From positions 1 to 61,635 of the forward strand of contig JAFLDE010000019.1 in assembly GCA_017302655.1 (NCBI GenBank): a DNA stretch of 61,635 nucleotides, in the 5' to 3' direction. The notes beneath the pieces are model-generated. The model saw only the letters and a list, made by a program, of their open reading frames with translations, was not told the origin of the DNA and did not search any database. Positions 53,630 to 61,635 of the stretch are shown in pieces. The first letter of the stretch is position 1; every line of letters begins with the position of its first letter. The translations under genes were made by a program, and so were the position numbers. Source of the stretch: Burkholderiales bacterium. GTDB lineage: Bacteria; Pseudomonadota; Gammaproteobacteria; Burkholderiales; Burkholderiaceae_C.

Positions 53630-54269
53630 GGCTGGAGCGAGGAGCGGAGGGATTGCAGCAGGGGTTGCAGCGCGTCGCGCTTGAGCCGGGCAGACACCGG
53701 GTTGAGCACGAGCTGCGAGGAGATGGGCATCAGGGTCTCGACCTCGACGAGGTCGTTGGCCTTGAGCGTGCTGCCGGTGGAGACGAGGTCGACGATGGCG
53801 TCGGCCAGGCCGGTCAGCGGCGCCAGCTCCATCGAGCCGTAGAGCTTGATGAGGTCGACGTGCACGCCCTTGTCGGCGAAGTGCTGGCGCGCCAGGGCCG
53901 TGTACTTGGTGGCCACGCGGATGCGTGCACCCTGACGCACGGCGGCCGCGTAGTCGAAGCCCTTGCGCACGGCCACGCTGAGCCGGCAGCGGGCGATCTT
54001 CAGGTCGATGGGGCGCAGCATGGGCGTGCCGCCCTGGTGGGCCTCGTGCTCCAGCAGCACGTCCAGGCCGGCCACGCCAAGGTCGGCACCGCCATGCTGC
54101 ACGTAGGTCGGCACGTCGGAGGCGCGCACCAGCACCACGCGCACGCCGGGCTGGTTGGTGGGCAGGATGAGGGCGCGGGAGTTGGCGTCCTGCACCTCGA
54201 TGCCCGCGGCCTTCAGCAGCGGCAGGGTGTCGTCAAAGATGCGGCCCTTCGAAAGGGCAAGCGTGAGCA

Positions 54270-54273
<4 letters not shown>
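53626..54273 (-). CDS. hisG: ATP phosphoribosyltransferase, short form
   Basis: 215 aa from tandem ATG codons at 54273/54270. [33 protein letters not shown] and [18 protein letters not shown] match HisG. The protein lacks the C-terminal regulatory domain, so it is the short HisG that needs HisZ for activity and feedback control; hisZ is not in this window. It overlaps murA and hisD by about 4 bp each. Confidence 0.96.
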
Positions 54274-55538
<1,265 letters not shown>

Positions 55539-55787
55539 TCAGGAGCCTTGCGTCTGGAATTCGGTGGGGGTGAGGGTCTTCATCGACAGCGCGTGGATCT
55601 GCTCCTTCATGCGCTCGCCCAGGGCCGTGTAGACCCGCTGGTGGCGGCGCACGCGGCTCAGGCCTTCGAACTCGCTGCTGACGATGGTGGCGAAGAAGTG
55701 GCGGCCGTCGCCTTCGACTTCGAGGTGGGTGCAGGGCAGGCCGGCGGCGATGAAGCTCTGGACTTCTTGGGGGGTGGGGTCGGTCAT
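55539..55787 (-). CDS. BolA-family protein (IbaG type)
   Basis: 82 aa from ATG 55787; longer in-frame starts run through an intergenic repeat. HLEVEGDGRHFFATIVSSEFEGLSRVRRHQRVYTALG contains the BolA core, with the HQRVY signature. IbaG/YrbA-type BolA proteins precede murA in many proteobacteria and bind monothiol glutaredoxins in iron-sulfur handling and acid response. The stop is one base from the murA start. Confidence 0.92.
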   Translation of the reverse strand: MTDPTPQEVQSFIAAGLPCTHLEVEGDGRHFFATIVSSEFEGLSRVRRHQRVYTALGERMKEQIHALSMKTLTPTEFQTQGS

Positions 55788-55795
55788 GGCTCGAG

Positions 55796-55868
55796 CGAAG
55801 GGCCGCTCCCGAGCGGGAGCGCGCCCCCTCGGGGGGTGGCGACCGCAGGGAGACTGGGGGTCAACATG
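55796..55868 (-). repeat. REP-like intergenic hairpin repeat, copy A
   Basis: The 17-bp core CCCCCTCGGGGGGTGGC (55824-55840) is identical to one at 56674-56690, and both are followed by CCGCAG and a CTGGGGG arm. GCTCCCGAGCGGGAGC forms an additional stem beside it. Similar CCCCCTCGGGGGG repeats are common between genes in Comamonadaceae-like genomes. Confidence 0.65.
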
Positions 55869-55869
55869 T

Positions 55870-56634
55870 TCAGTGTCGGATCTTGTAGCCGGTGGACAGC
55901 AGTCGCAGCGCGATGCCCGCAACGCCGATGAAGGCGAGCGCCACCACGCCCAGGCTGATCCATGGGTTCGTGTCGCTCACGCCGAAGAAGCCGAAGCGGA
56001 AGCCGTCGACCATGAAGAAGAAGGGGTTCAGGTGCGAGACGCCCCACCAGAAGCGGGGCAGGCCGTCCACCGAATAGAACACGCCTGCCAGCATGGTGGC
56101 CGGCATGACGATGAAGTTCTGGAAGGCGGCGAGCTGGTCGAACTTGTCGGCCCAAAGCCCGGCGATCAAGCCCAGCGAGCCCATCAGGCCTGCGCCGAGC
56201 AGTCCGAAGGTCAGCGCCCAGGGCAGGTGGGCCCACTGCAGGCCCTGCCAGGGCACGAACCACAGGGCCACCAGGCCGACGCCCAGGCCCACCGCCAGCC
56301 CGCGCACGATGGCCGCGCCGACGTAGGCGAGGTACCAGGCCCGCGCATCGAGCGGGGTGAGCAGCAGGAACACGAGGTTGCCAGTGACCTTGCTCTGGAT
56401 GAGGCTGGAGCTGCTGTTGGCGAACGCGTTCTGCAGCACGCTCATCATCACCAGGCCGGGCAGCAGGAAGGTGCCATAGGCCAGGCCGTGCACCTCCAGC
56501 CGCCCTTCCAGCACGTGGCCGAAGATGAGCAGGTAGAGCACGGCGGTGAGCACCGGCGCGGCGATGGTCTGGAAGGCGACCTTCCAGAAGCGCAGGATTT
56601 CCTTCTTGACGAGCGTCCGCAAACCGAGGCTCAT
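55870..56634 (-). CDS. ABC-2 type exporter permease
   Basis: 254 aa from ATG 56634, the first start giving the family N-terminus (RTLVKKEILRFWKVAFQTIAAPVL). Six membrane helices. QNAFANSSSSLIQSKVTGNLVFLLLTPL and MLAGVFYSVDGLPRFWW are characteristic of YadH-like permeases. It pairs with the ATPase encoded just upstream on the same strand. The bolA-murA neighbourhood is conserved in Burkholderiales. Substrate unknown. Confidence 0.9.
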   Translation of the reverse strand: MSLGLRTLVKKEILRFWKVAFQTIAAPVLTAVLYLLIFGHVLEGRLEVHGLAYGTFLLPGLVMMSVLQNAFANSSSSLIQSKVTGNLVFLLLTPLDARAWYLAYVGAAIVRGLAVGLGVGLVALWFVPWQGLQWAHLPWALTFGLLGAGLMGSLGLIAGLWADKFDQLAAFQNFIVMPATMLAGVFYSVDGLPRFWWGVSHLNPFFFMVDGFRFGFFGVSDTNPWISLGVVALAFIGVAGIALRLLSTGYKIRH

Positions 56635-56643
56635 ACGGGACCC

Positions 56644-56722
56644 CGGCGCCGGGCCGTTCCCAAGCCGGGGCGGCCCCCTCGGGGGGTGGCGGAGGCCCGA
56701 AGGGCCGCAGACCTGGGGGCGT
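56644..56722 (-). repeat. REP-like intergenic hairpin repeat, copy B
   Basis: Carries the same 17-bp core (56674-56690), then GGCCCGAAGGGCC as a short stem and a CTGGGGGC arm. It fills the gap between ATPase and permease genes and may affect relative expression or message stability. Confidence 0.65.
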
Positions 56723-57619
56723 TCATTTGGTGATTTCCAGAAACACGTCCTCGAGGTCGGCACGGCCGATCTCCAGGTCCTCCACCAGCACGCGGGCTTC
56801 ACGCAGGCGGGCCAGGATGGCCTCCACCTCGGCGGCATCGTGCGCCTTCACCTGCGCGATGCGGCCGGTCACGCGGGCGTCGAGCCCTTCGGGCAAGGCG
56901 GCGTCGGTCTTGAAGCGCAGCACCTGGTGGCTGCGGCCGGCCAGCAGGTTGGCGGTGCGGTCCAGCGCCACCAGCTGGCCCCCCTTGAGCATGCCGATGC
57001 GCCCGCACAGGGCCTCGGCCTCCTCCAGGTAATGGGTGGTGAGCAGCACGGTGCTGCCCTGTTCCTTGTTCAGCCGGGCGATGAATTGCCAGAGCTGCTG
57101 GCGCAGTTCCACGTCCACGCCGGCGGTGGGCTCGTCCAGCACGATGACCGGCGGCTTGTGCACCAGCGCCTGGGCCACCAGCACGCGCCGCTTCATGCCG
57201 CCGCTGAGCTGGCGCATGTTGGCGTTGGCCTTGGCCGAGAGCCCCAGGTGGCCGAGCAGCTCGTCGATCCAGTCGTCGGTGACCGGCACGCCGAAGTAGC
57301 CGGCCTGGAAGCGCAGGGTCTCGCGCACGCTGAAGAAGGGGTCGAAGACCAGTTCCTGCGGCACCACGCCGAGCAGCCGGCGGGCGGCGGCGAAGTCGGT
57401 GACCACCTCGTGGCCCATCACGCTCACGCGTCCACTGCTGGCACGTGACAAGCCCGCCAGGATGGCGATCAGGCTGGTCTTTCCGGCGCCGTTGGGCCCC
57501 AGCAGACCGAAGAATTCGCCGGCCTCGATGTCGAAGCTGACGTCCTGCAGGGCGGGGGAGGGGGCGCCGCGGTAGGTCTTGCTCACCCGCTCGAAGCGGA
57601 TGGCGGGGGTCGCGGTCAT
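56723..57619 (-). CDS. ABC exporter ATP-binding protein (YadG-like)
   Basis: 298 aa from ATG 57619. Walker A GPNGAGKTS, Q-loop VVPQELVFDPFFSVRETL, signature LSGGMKRRV, Walker B VIVLDEPTAGVD and switch His in LTTHYLEE. A TACAAT hexamer on this strand at 57632-57627 ends 7 nt before the ATG, excluding the ATG at 57628 and suggesting a leaderless message. Divergent from the tetR gene by 58 bp, so the pair may share a control region. Confidence 0.9.
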   Translation of the reverse strand: MTATPAIRFERVSKTYRGAPSPALQDVSFDIEAGEFFGLLGPNGAGKTSLIAILAGLSRASSGRVSVMGHEVVTDFAAARRLLGVVPQELVFDPFFSVRETLRFQAGYFGVPVTDDWIDELLGHLGLSAKANANMRQLSGGMKRRVLVAQALVHKPPVIVLDEPTAGVDVELRQQLWQFIARLNKEQGSTVLLTTHYLEEAEALCGRIGMLKGGQLVALDRTANLLAGRSHQVLRFKTDAALPEGLDARVTGRIAQVKAHDAAEVEAILARLREARVLVEDLEIGRADLEDVFLEITK

Positions 57620-57677
57620 GTCGAGCATTGTAGAAAGTGCGAGTGAGGGCACCCCTCCAAGCGGGTATCGTGCAGCC

Positions 57678-58334
57678 ATGGCCACGCAGAAGAAGCCCCG
57701 TCGCACGGCAGAACGCATCCTCGAGGTGACGCTCGACCTGTTCAACCGCTTTGGCGAACCCAATGTCAGCACCACGCTGATCAGCGCCGAACTCAATATC
57801 AGCCCGGGCAATCTGTACTACCACTACCCGGCCAAGGACGAACTGATCAACTCGCTCTTCCAGCGCTTTGACGCCGAGTTGGCCGACCTGCTGCTGGCCG
57901 CCGACAACGTGCGCCATGTGGAAGACGCCTGGTTCTTCTTCCACACCCTGTACGAGCTGATCTGGAAGCACCGCTTCCTGTACCGCGACCTGAACGACCT
58001 GCTGAGCAAGAACCGCAAGCTGGAAACGCACTTCCAGACCGTGCTGGCGCGCAAGCAGGAGGCCATGCGCGGCGTGCTGGCCGGGTTGAAGATCGGCGGT
58101 GCGCTGAAGATGGACCCGCGCGAGGCGGCGCCGGTGGGGGCCTCGATGGTCGTGCTGCTGTCCTACTGGTTGAGCTTCGAGTACGTGAAGGACCCGCGTC
58201 ACGCGCTGGAGCCTGAGCGCGCCGGCGCGGCCCTGATGCGCGGCGCCTTCCACGTGCTGAGCCTGCTCATGCCCTACCTGGAACCGGCCTCGCGCGAGCA
58301 CCTGTTCAAGCTGGCCGGGCAGTACCAGAGCTGA
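57678..58334 (+). CDS. TetR-family regulator
   Basis: 218 aa. The N-terminal helix-turn-helix is RILEVTLDLFNRFGEPNVSTTLISAELNISPGNLYYHYPAKDEL, and the C-terminal ligand domain is helical. NISPGNLYYHY is typical of the TetR recognition helix, and the long FFFHTLYELIWKHRFLYRDL segment resembles regulators of membrane-lipid or exporter genes. Its divergent position suggests control of the ABC exporter, which is an inference. It is followed 11 bp later by the TPR-like gene. Confidence 0.88.
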   Translation: MATQKKPRRTAERILEVTLDLFNRFGEPNVSTTLISAELNISPGNLYYHYPAKDELINSLFQRFDAELADLLLAADNVRHVEDAWFFFHTLYELIWKHRFLYRDLNDLLSKNRKLETHFQTVLARKQEAMRGVLAGLKIGGALKMDPREAAPVGASMVVLLSYWLSFEYVKDPRHALEPERAGAALMRGAFHVLSLLMPYLEPASREHLFKLAGQYQS

Positions 58335-58345
58335 GAGCCGGCGAG

Positions 58346-59122
58346 ATGGACCGCTGGGCGCCCTTCCCGTATGAATGCGCCGGCTGCTGGCGCGACTTGA
58401 CGGAATTGCGGGCGCTGTGGCCGCAGCTGCACCGGGGCGACTGCGAGCCCTGGCCGAAGGAGGCGGCGGTGCAGCAGGCCTGGCAGCTCTACCACGCGGG
58501 GCGCTTTCGCGAGGCCTACGAGGCGGGCTTGGCCGCCGGCGGTGCCGGCCTGCATTGCGCGAACAAGGCCGAGGTGGTGCAGGCGCGCTACTTGGAGCGT
58601 CGTGAGGGCATCAAGATGGCGCGCTGGTGGGCGGTGGTGGAGCGCGGTGCGGCCCTGCGCGAAGCGCAGCCCTACAGCGCCAACGCCTGGTTCTGGCCCA
58701 CCTACGCGCTGGGCCTCTATGCGCTCGGCCTGAGCCTGCCCGAGGCGCGTGCGCAGGGTCTGCTGGCCCAGGTGAAGTTGGGCCTGGAAACCACCCTGCG
58801 CCTGCAGCCCCGCCACGCCGATGCCTGGCTGGCGCTGGCCGTGTACCACGCCGAAACGGTGGCCAAGCTCGGGCGCCGCGCCGCCCGCGCCCAGGGAGCC
58901 GATGCCGCCACGGCCATGGCTTGCTTCGAAAAGGCGCAGGCGCTGAACCCCGGATCGGCCATCGTGCGTGTGGAACGCGCGCAGGGCCTGTTGCTGCTCG
59001 AAGGCCGGCGCCGCTTGGTGGAAGCCGACGCGCTGTTCGCCGAAGCGGCGGTCATCGAGCCGCTGGACGCTGTGGAGCGCTTGCACCGCGAACTGGCGTG
59101 CGCGGACCCGGTCACCCCATGA
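58346..59122 (+). CDS. Hypothetical TPR-like helical protein
   Basis: 258 aa. No signal peptide and no membrane span. Alternating small/large residues (AWQLYHAGRFREAYEAGL, ETTLRLQPRHADAWLALAVYHAE, KAQALNPGSAIVRVERAQGLL) indicate three or four TPR-type helix pairs. The N-terminus has a CxxC-like PYECAGCW. It follows tetR and precedes the fba leader. Function unknown; probably a protein-interaction scaffold. Confidence 0.75.
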   Translation: MDRWAPFPYECAGCWRDLTELRALWPQLHRGDCEPWPKEAAVQQAWQLYHAGRFREAYEAGLAAGGAGLHCANKAEVVQARYLERREGIKMARWWAVVERGAALREAQPYSANAWFWPTYALGLYALGLSLPEARAQGLLAQVKLGLETTLRLQPRHADAWLALAVYHAETVAKLGRRAARAQGADAATAMACFEKAQALNPGSAIVRVERAQGLLLLEGRRRLVEADALFAEAAVIEPLDAVERLHRELACADPVTP

Positions 59123-59150
59123 ACGAGCAGGGACTTGCCCAGCGCATCCC

Positions 59151-59248
59151 TAGAATCCCTAGCAGTTACGAAGCGATTACAGTCTGACGCTTCGAGCGGC
59201 CACCCGGTGTGGCCGTTTGCGTTTTCTCCACTCTCTTTGAGGTCTCCC
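59151..59248 (+). promoter_or_regulatory. fba: fba promoter and structured leader
   Basis: TAGAAT at 59151-59156 is a likely -10. The leader then forms a hairpin with perfect CGAAGCG/CGCTTCG arms (59169-59194) and a second with CGGCCAC/GTGGCCG arms (59197-59215), followed by TTTGCGTTTT. The second stem plus T-rich tail looks like a terminator, so an attenuation-type control of fba is possible. It may simply be a partial terminator for the upstream gene. Confidence 0.5.
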
Positions 59249-60313
59249 ATGGCTCTCGTCTCGATGCGTCAACTGCTGGACCACGCCGCCGAACACGGCT
59301 ATGGCATCCCGGCTTTCAATGTCAACAACCTGGAGCAGGTGCAGGCGGTGATGGCGGCGGCCGACGAGGTCGGCGCCCCGGTCATCCTGCAGGCCAGCGC
59401 TGGGGCCCGCAAATACGCCGGCGAGAGCTTCATCAAGCACCTGATCCAGGCCGCCACCGAGGCCTACCCGCACATCCCCCTGGTCATGCACCAGGATCAC
59501 GGCACCTCGGCCAAGGTCTGCCAGGGCGCGATCGACCTGGGCTTCGGCTCGGTGATGATGGACGGCTCGCTGATGGAAGACGGCAAGACCCCGGCCAGCT
59601 TCGACTACAACGTGAACGTCACGCGCACCGTGGTCGAGATGGCGCACAAGGTCGGCGTCACCGTCGAGGGCGAACTCGGGTGCCTGGGCAACCTGGAAAC
59701 CGGTGACGCGGGCGAGGAAGACGGCATCGGCGCCGAGGGCAAGCTGGATCACAGCCAGATGCTCACCGACCCCGAGGAGGCCGCGACCTTCGTCAAGGCC
59801 ACGCAGCTCGACGCGCTGGCCATCGCCATCGGCACCAGCCATGGCGCCTACAAGTTCAGCCGCAAGCCGACCGGCGACATCCTGGCCATCTCGCGCGTGA
59901 AGGAAATCCACGCCCGCATCCCCAATACCCACCTGGTGATGCACGGCAGCTCCTCGGTGCCGCAGGATCTGCTCGACCTCATCAACCAGTACGGCGGCAA
60001 GATGAAGCAGACCTTCGGCGTGCCGGTCGAGGAGATCCAGGAAGCCATCAAGCATGGCGTGCGCAAGATCAACATCGACACCGACATCCGCATGGCCATG
60101 ACCGGCGCGGTGCGCAAGTTCCACACCGAGAACCCCGACAAGTTCGACATGCGCGAATGGATGAAGCCGGCGCGCGAGGCCGCCAAGGCGATCTGCAAGC
60201 AGCGCTACCAGCAGTTCGGCTGCGAGGGTCAGGCGGGCAAGATCCAGGGCCGCACCCTGGTCGACATGGCCGCCGCCTACGCCCGCGGCGAGCTGGCCCA
60301 AGTGGTCAACTGA
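59249..60313 (+). CDS. fba: Fructose-bisphosphate aldolase, class II
   Basis: 354 aa. [15 protein letters not shown] and VMHQDHGTS (Asp83 catalytic, His84 zinc ligand), GELGCLG, then GTSHGAYKF and VMHGSSSVP with further zinc ligands. The length and wording place it with the class IIB/Calvin-type enzymes of Betaproteobacteria. It cleaves or forms fructose 1,6-bisphosphate in glycolysis and gluconeogenesis, linking to the sucrose-derived sugars. Confidence 0.97.
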   Translation: MALVSMRQLLDHAAEHGYGIPAFNVNNLEQVQAVMAAADEVGAPVILQASAGARKYAGESFIKHLIQAATEAYPHIPLVMHQDHGTSAKVCQGAIDLGFGSVMMDGSLMEDGKTPASFDYNVNVTRTVVEMAHKVGVTVEGELGCLGNLETGDAGEEDGIGAEGKLDHSQMLTDPEEAATFVKATQLDALAIAIGTSHGAYKFSRKPTGDILAISRVKEIHARIPNTHLVMHGSSSVPQDLLDLINQYGGKMKQTFGVPVEEIQEAIKHGVRKINIDTDIRMAMTGAVRKFHTENPDKFDMREWMKPAREAAKAICKQRYQQFGCEGQAGKIQGRTLVDMAAAYARGELAQVVN

Positions 60314-60336
60314 GCCTGAACCACAATGCGCGCGCC

Positions 60337-61224
60337 ATGCGCGCATTCCTGATTCGATTCCAAGCGGCGGCCCTGATGGCCGCCGCTTCCCTTTGGGCGC
60401 AGGCCGAGCCCACGCCGCGTTTCCCGGTCGGCCCGCAGCTGGCGCGGCACTGGACCTCGCCCGAGAACCGCAGCACTGTGTTGGAGGCGCTGAACACCGA
60501 GCGGCAGCGACATCGCCTGGCCCCGCTGCGCCTGCACGCGCAGCTGCAGGAAGCCGCGCAGGCGCACGCCGACTACCTGGCCCAGCATGGTGAAGCCAGC
60601 CACGGGCAGCGTGCCGGGCTGGCCGGCTTCACTGGCGCGCGGCCCCTGCAGCGTGCACGTGCTGCCGGCTACGAGGCGGCGGCCAATGAGGTGGCCGAAC
60701 TCTTCGTGGTCGGGCTGAGCGACGTCCCCGCCGCGCTGGAGCAATTGCTCTCCGGCCCCTACCACCGCCACTTCCTGCTCTGGGCCGCAGCCAGCGAAGT
60801 CGGCGTCGGCCTCTCCGAGCAACCCGGCCTGGTGCTCAGCCTGGGCGCGCCACGCGCCGGGGCCATGGCATCGCCGGAATGGGTGCTCTGGCCCACGCCC
60901 GATGCCCGCGACGTGCCGCCGCTGGCCTGCTGCGAACGCCCGCGCCCGGCCGGGCTCGACGAGTTCGGCACGCCGGTGTCGGTGCAGGCGCCGCTGGGCG
61001 TGCGACTCAGCGTGCAGCAGTTCCAGCTGCTGGATGCCGAGGGCCGCGCCGTGCCCACGCGCCTGCTGCAGGCCGACTCCGATCCGCACCTGGCCTCGGC
61101 CGTGCATGTCGCCTACCTGCTGCCGCTGCAAGCGCTGCAAGGCAAGCATCGCTACCGGGTGGAGCTGCGCGCGCAGGCCGGTTCGCGCAGCCTGCAGCGC
61201 CAGTGGCATTTCGAGACCCGCTGA
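60337..61224 (+). CDS. Secreted CAP/SCP-domain protein
   Basis: 295 aa from ATG 60337, which starts a signal peptide (FLIRFQAAALMAAASLWAQAEP). A CAP domain follows (about 45-180): LEALNTERQRHRLAPLRLHAQLQEAAQAHADYLAQHGEASH in overlapping parts, with conserved His/Glu residues (HADYLA, EVAELF, YHRHFLL). The C-terminal 100 residues are beta-rich and unfamiliar. The stop overlaps the next gene by 1 base. Role outside the cell unknown. Confidence 0.85.
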   Translation: MRAFLIRFQAAALMAAASLWAQAEPTPRFPVGPQLARHWTSPENRSTVLEALNTERQRHRLAPLRLHAQLQEAAQAHADYLAQHGEASHGQRAGLAGFTGARPLQRARAAGYEAAANEVAELFVVGLSDVPAALEQLLSGPYHRHFLLWAAASEVGVGLSEQPGLVLSLGAPRAGAMASPEWVLWPTPDARDVPPLACCERPRPAGLDEFGTPVSVQAPLGVRLSVQQFQLLDAEGRAVPTRLLQADSDPHLASAVHVAYLLPLQALQGKHRYRVELRAQAGSRSLQRQWHFETR

Positions 61225-61635
61225 TGACCTCCACCACCCTCAGCCACTGCCGCAACTGCGGCCAACGCCTCAACCCCTGGGACAAGTTCTGCAGCCAATG
61301 CGGGCAGGACACCCTGGACCACGCGCCCAGCCTCTGGGAGTTCGTGCACGAGTGGCTGCTGCACTACGTGGCCGCGGAGGGCAAGCTCTGGAAGAGCCTG
61401 TGGGCGCTGCTGGCCAAGCCCGGCTTCCTCACACTGGAGTACCTGCAGGGGCGCAAGCAGCGCTACGTGCTGCCGCTGCGACTGCTGCTCACCTTCGGCC
61501 TGCTCTTCTTCCTGTCGCTGAAGTTCGTGCCCTCCCCGGTGGAGCTCAACACGCAGGTGCCGGTGACGCCGGAGGCGGCTGCCGAGGCGGCATCGCAGGC
61601 CGAGGCGCAGCTGGCCCAGAGCGGCCTGCCCGCCC
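61224..61635 (+). CDS. DUF3667-type membrane protein, 3' end beyond the window
   Basis: ATG 61224 overlaps the upstream stop; 137 codons visible. A zinc-ribbon start (CRNCGQRL then CSQCGQDT) is followed by a helix near residues 88-102 (LRLLLTFGLLFFLSLKF). EGKLWKSLWALLAKPGFLTLEYLQGRKQRYVLPLRL in parts is the DUF3667 core. Function unknown. The gene continues past the window end. Confidence 0.85.
   Translation, partial: MTSTTLSHCRNCGQRLNPWDKFCSQCGQDTLDHAPSLWEFVHEWLLHYVAAEGKLWKSLWALLAKPGFLTLEYLQGRKQRYVLPLRLLLTFGLLFFLSLKFVPSPVELNTQVPVTPEAAAEAASQAEAQLAQSGLPA

Overview
The window is a GC-rich chromosomal segment from a betaproteobacterium of the order Burkholderiales. The family is probably near Roseateles/Rubrivivax/Inhella (Sphaerotilaceae or Comamonadaceae); this is inferred from conserved gene orders (maf-yceD-rpmF-plsX-fabHDG-acpP-fabF, mucD-lepA-lepB-rnc-era-recO-pdxJ-acpS-nagZ, bolA-murA-hisG-hisD) and from very strong GC3 bias, not from a marker-gene search. 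No rRNA, tRNA or CRISPR was seen.

Layout. (1) 1-15.6 kb: a surface-polysaccharide locus. A truncated membrane sulfatase and a 72-aa membrane protein run leftward. A tightly overlapping rightward operon follows: Wzx flippase, GT2, Wzy-like polymerase, two GT4 transferases, the three UDP-N-acetyl-L-fucosamine enzymes (FnlB, FnlA, FnlC), an SLBB export protein, a Wzz/GumC-type protein and a WecA-like initiating transferase. Together they would build, flip, polymerise and export a FucNAc-containing glycan. (2) 15.6-34.8 kb: housekeeping genes. These are an RhlE-type helicase, an RsmI-like methylase and Maf, YceD/L32, the fatty-acid synthesis cluster, MucD, LepA, LepB, RNase III, Era, RecO, PdxJ, AcpS and NagZ. 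A probable small terminated RNA lies before lepA. (3) 34.8-42.1 kb: a sucrose locus with a LacI regulator, a perfect LacI-type operator, a TonB-dependent receptor, an MFS transporter, sucrose phosphorylase and fructokinase. (4) 42.1-47.1 kb: oligopeptidase F, an ECF sigma/membrane-protein operon and a serine beta-lactamase-fold hydrolase. (5) 47.4-51.9 kb: a complete chromosomal integron with five cassettes. They carry a DNA methyltransferase, an unknown membrane protein, a QacE-family SMR pump, an AadA5-like aminoglycoside adenylyltransferase and a phage-like ORF. The integron also has an attI region, a LexA-box promoter and an intact integrase. (6) 52.3-61.6 kb: hisD, hisG, murA, a BolA protein, an ABC exporter, a TetR regulator, a TPR-like protein, class II aldolase, a CAP-domain protein and the start of a DUF3667 protein.

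The most unusual content is in and around the integron. Two 272-bp elements with CTAG-bounded terminal inverted repeats lie in direct orientation at 42081-42352 and 52057-52328 and bracket a 10-kb block containing the integron. They have the same length. They differ at many bases, yet several hairpin arms change in a compensatory way, so the folded form appears to be maintained. Each sits between convergent genes and supplies the TAG stop codon of a neighbour (fructokinase, hisD). Inside the integron, an attI-borne open reading frame with a strong Shine-Dalgarno runs through the first cassette and stops 5 nt before the aadA start, which suggests translational coupling similar to ORF-11 of class 1 integrons. 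The his operon order breaks after hisD, where the downstream repeat and integron begin.
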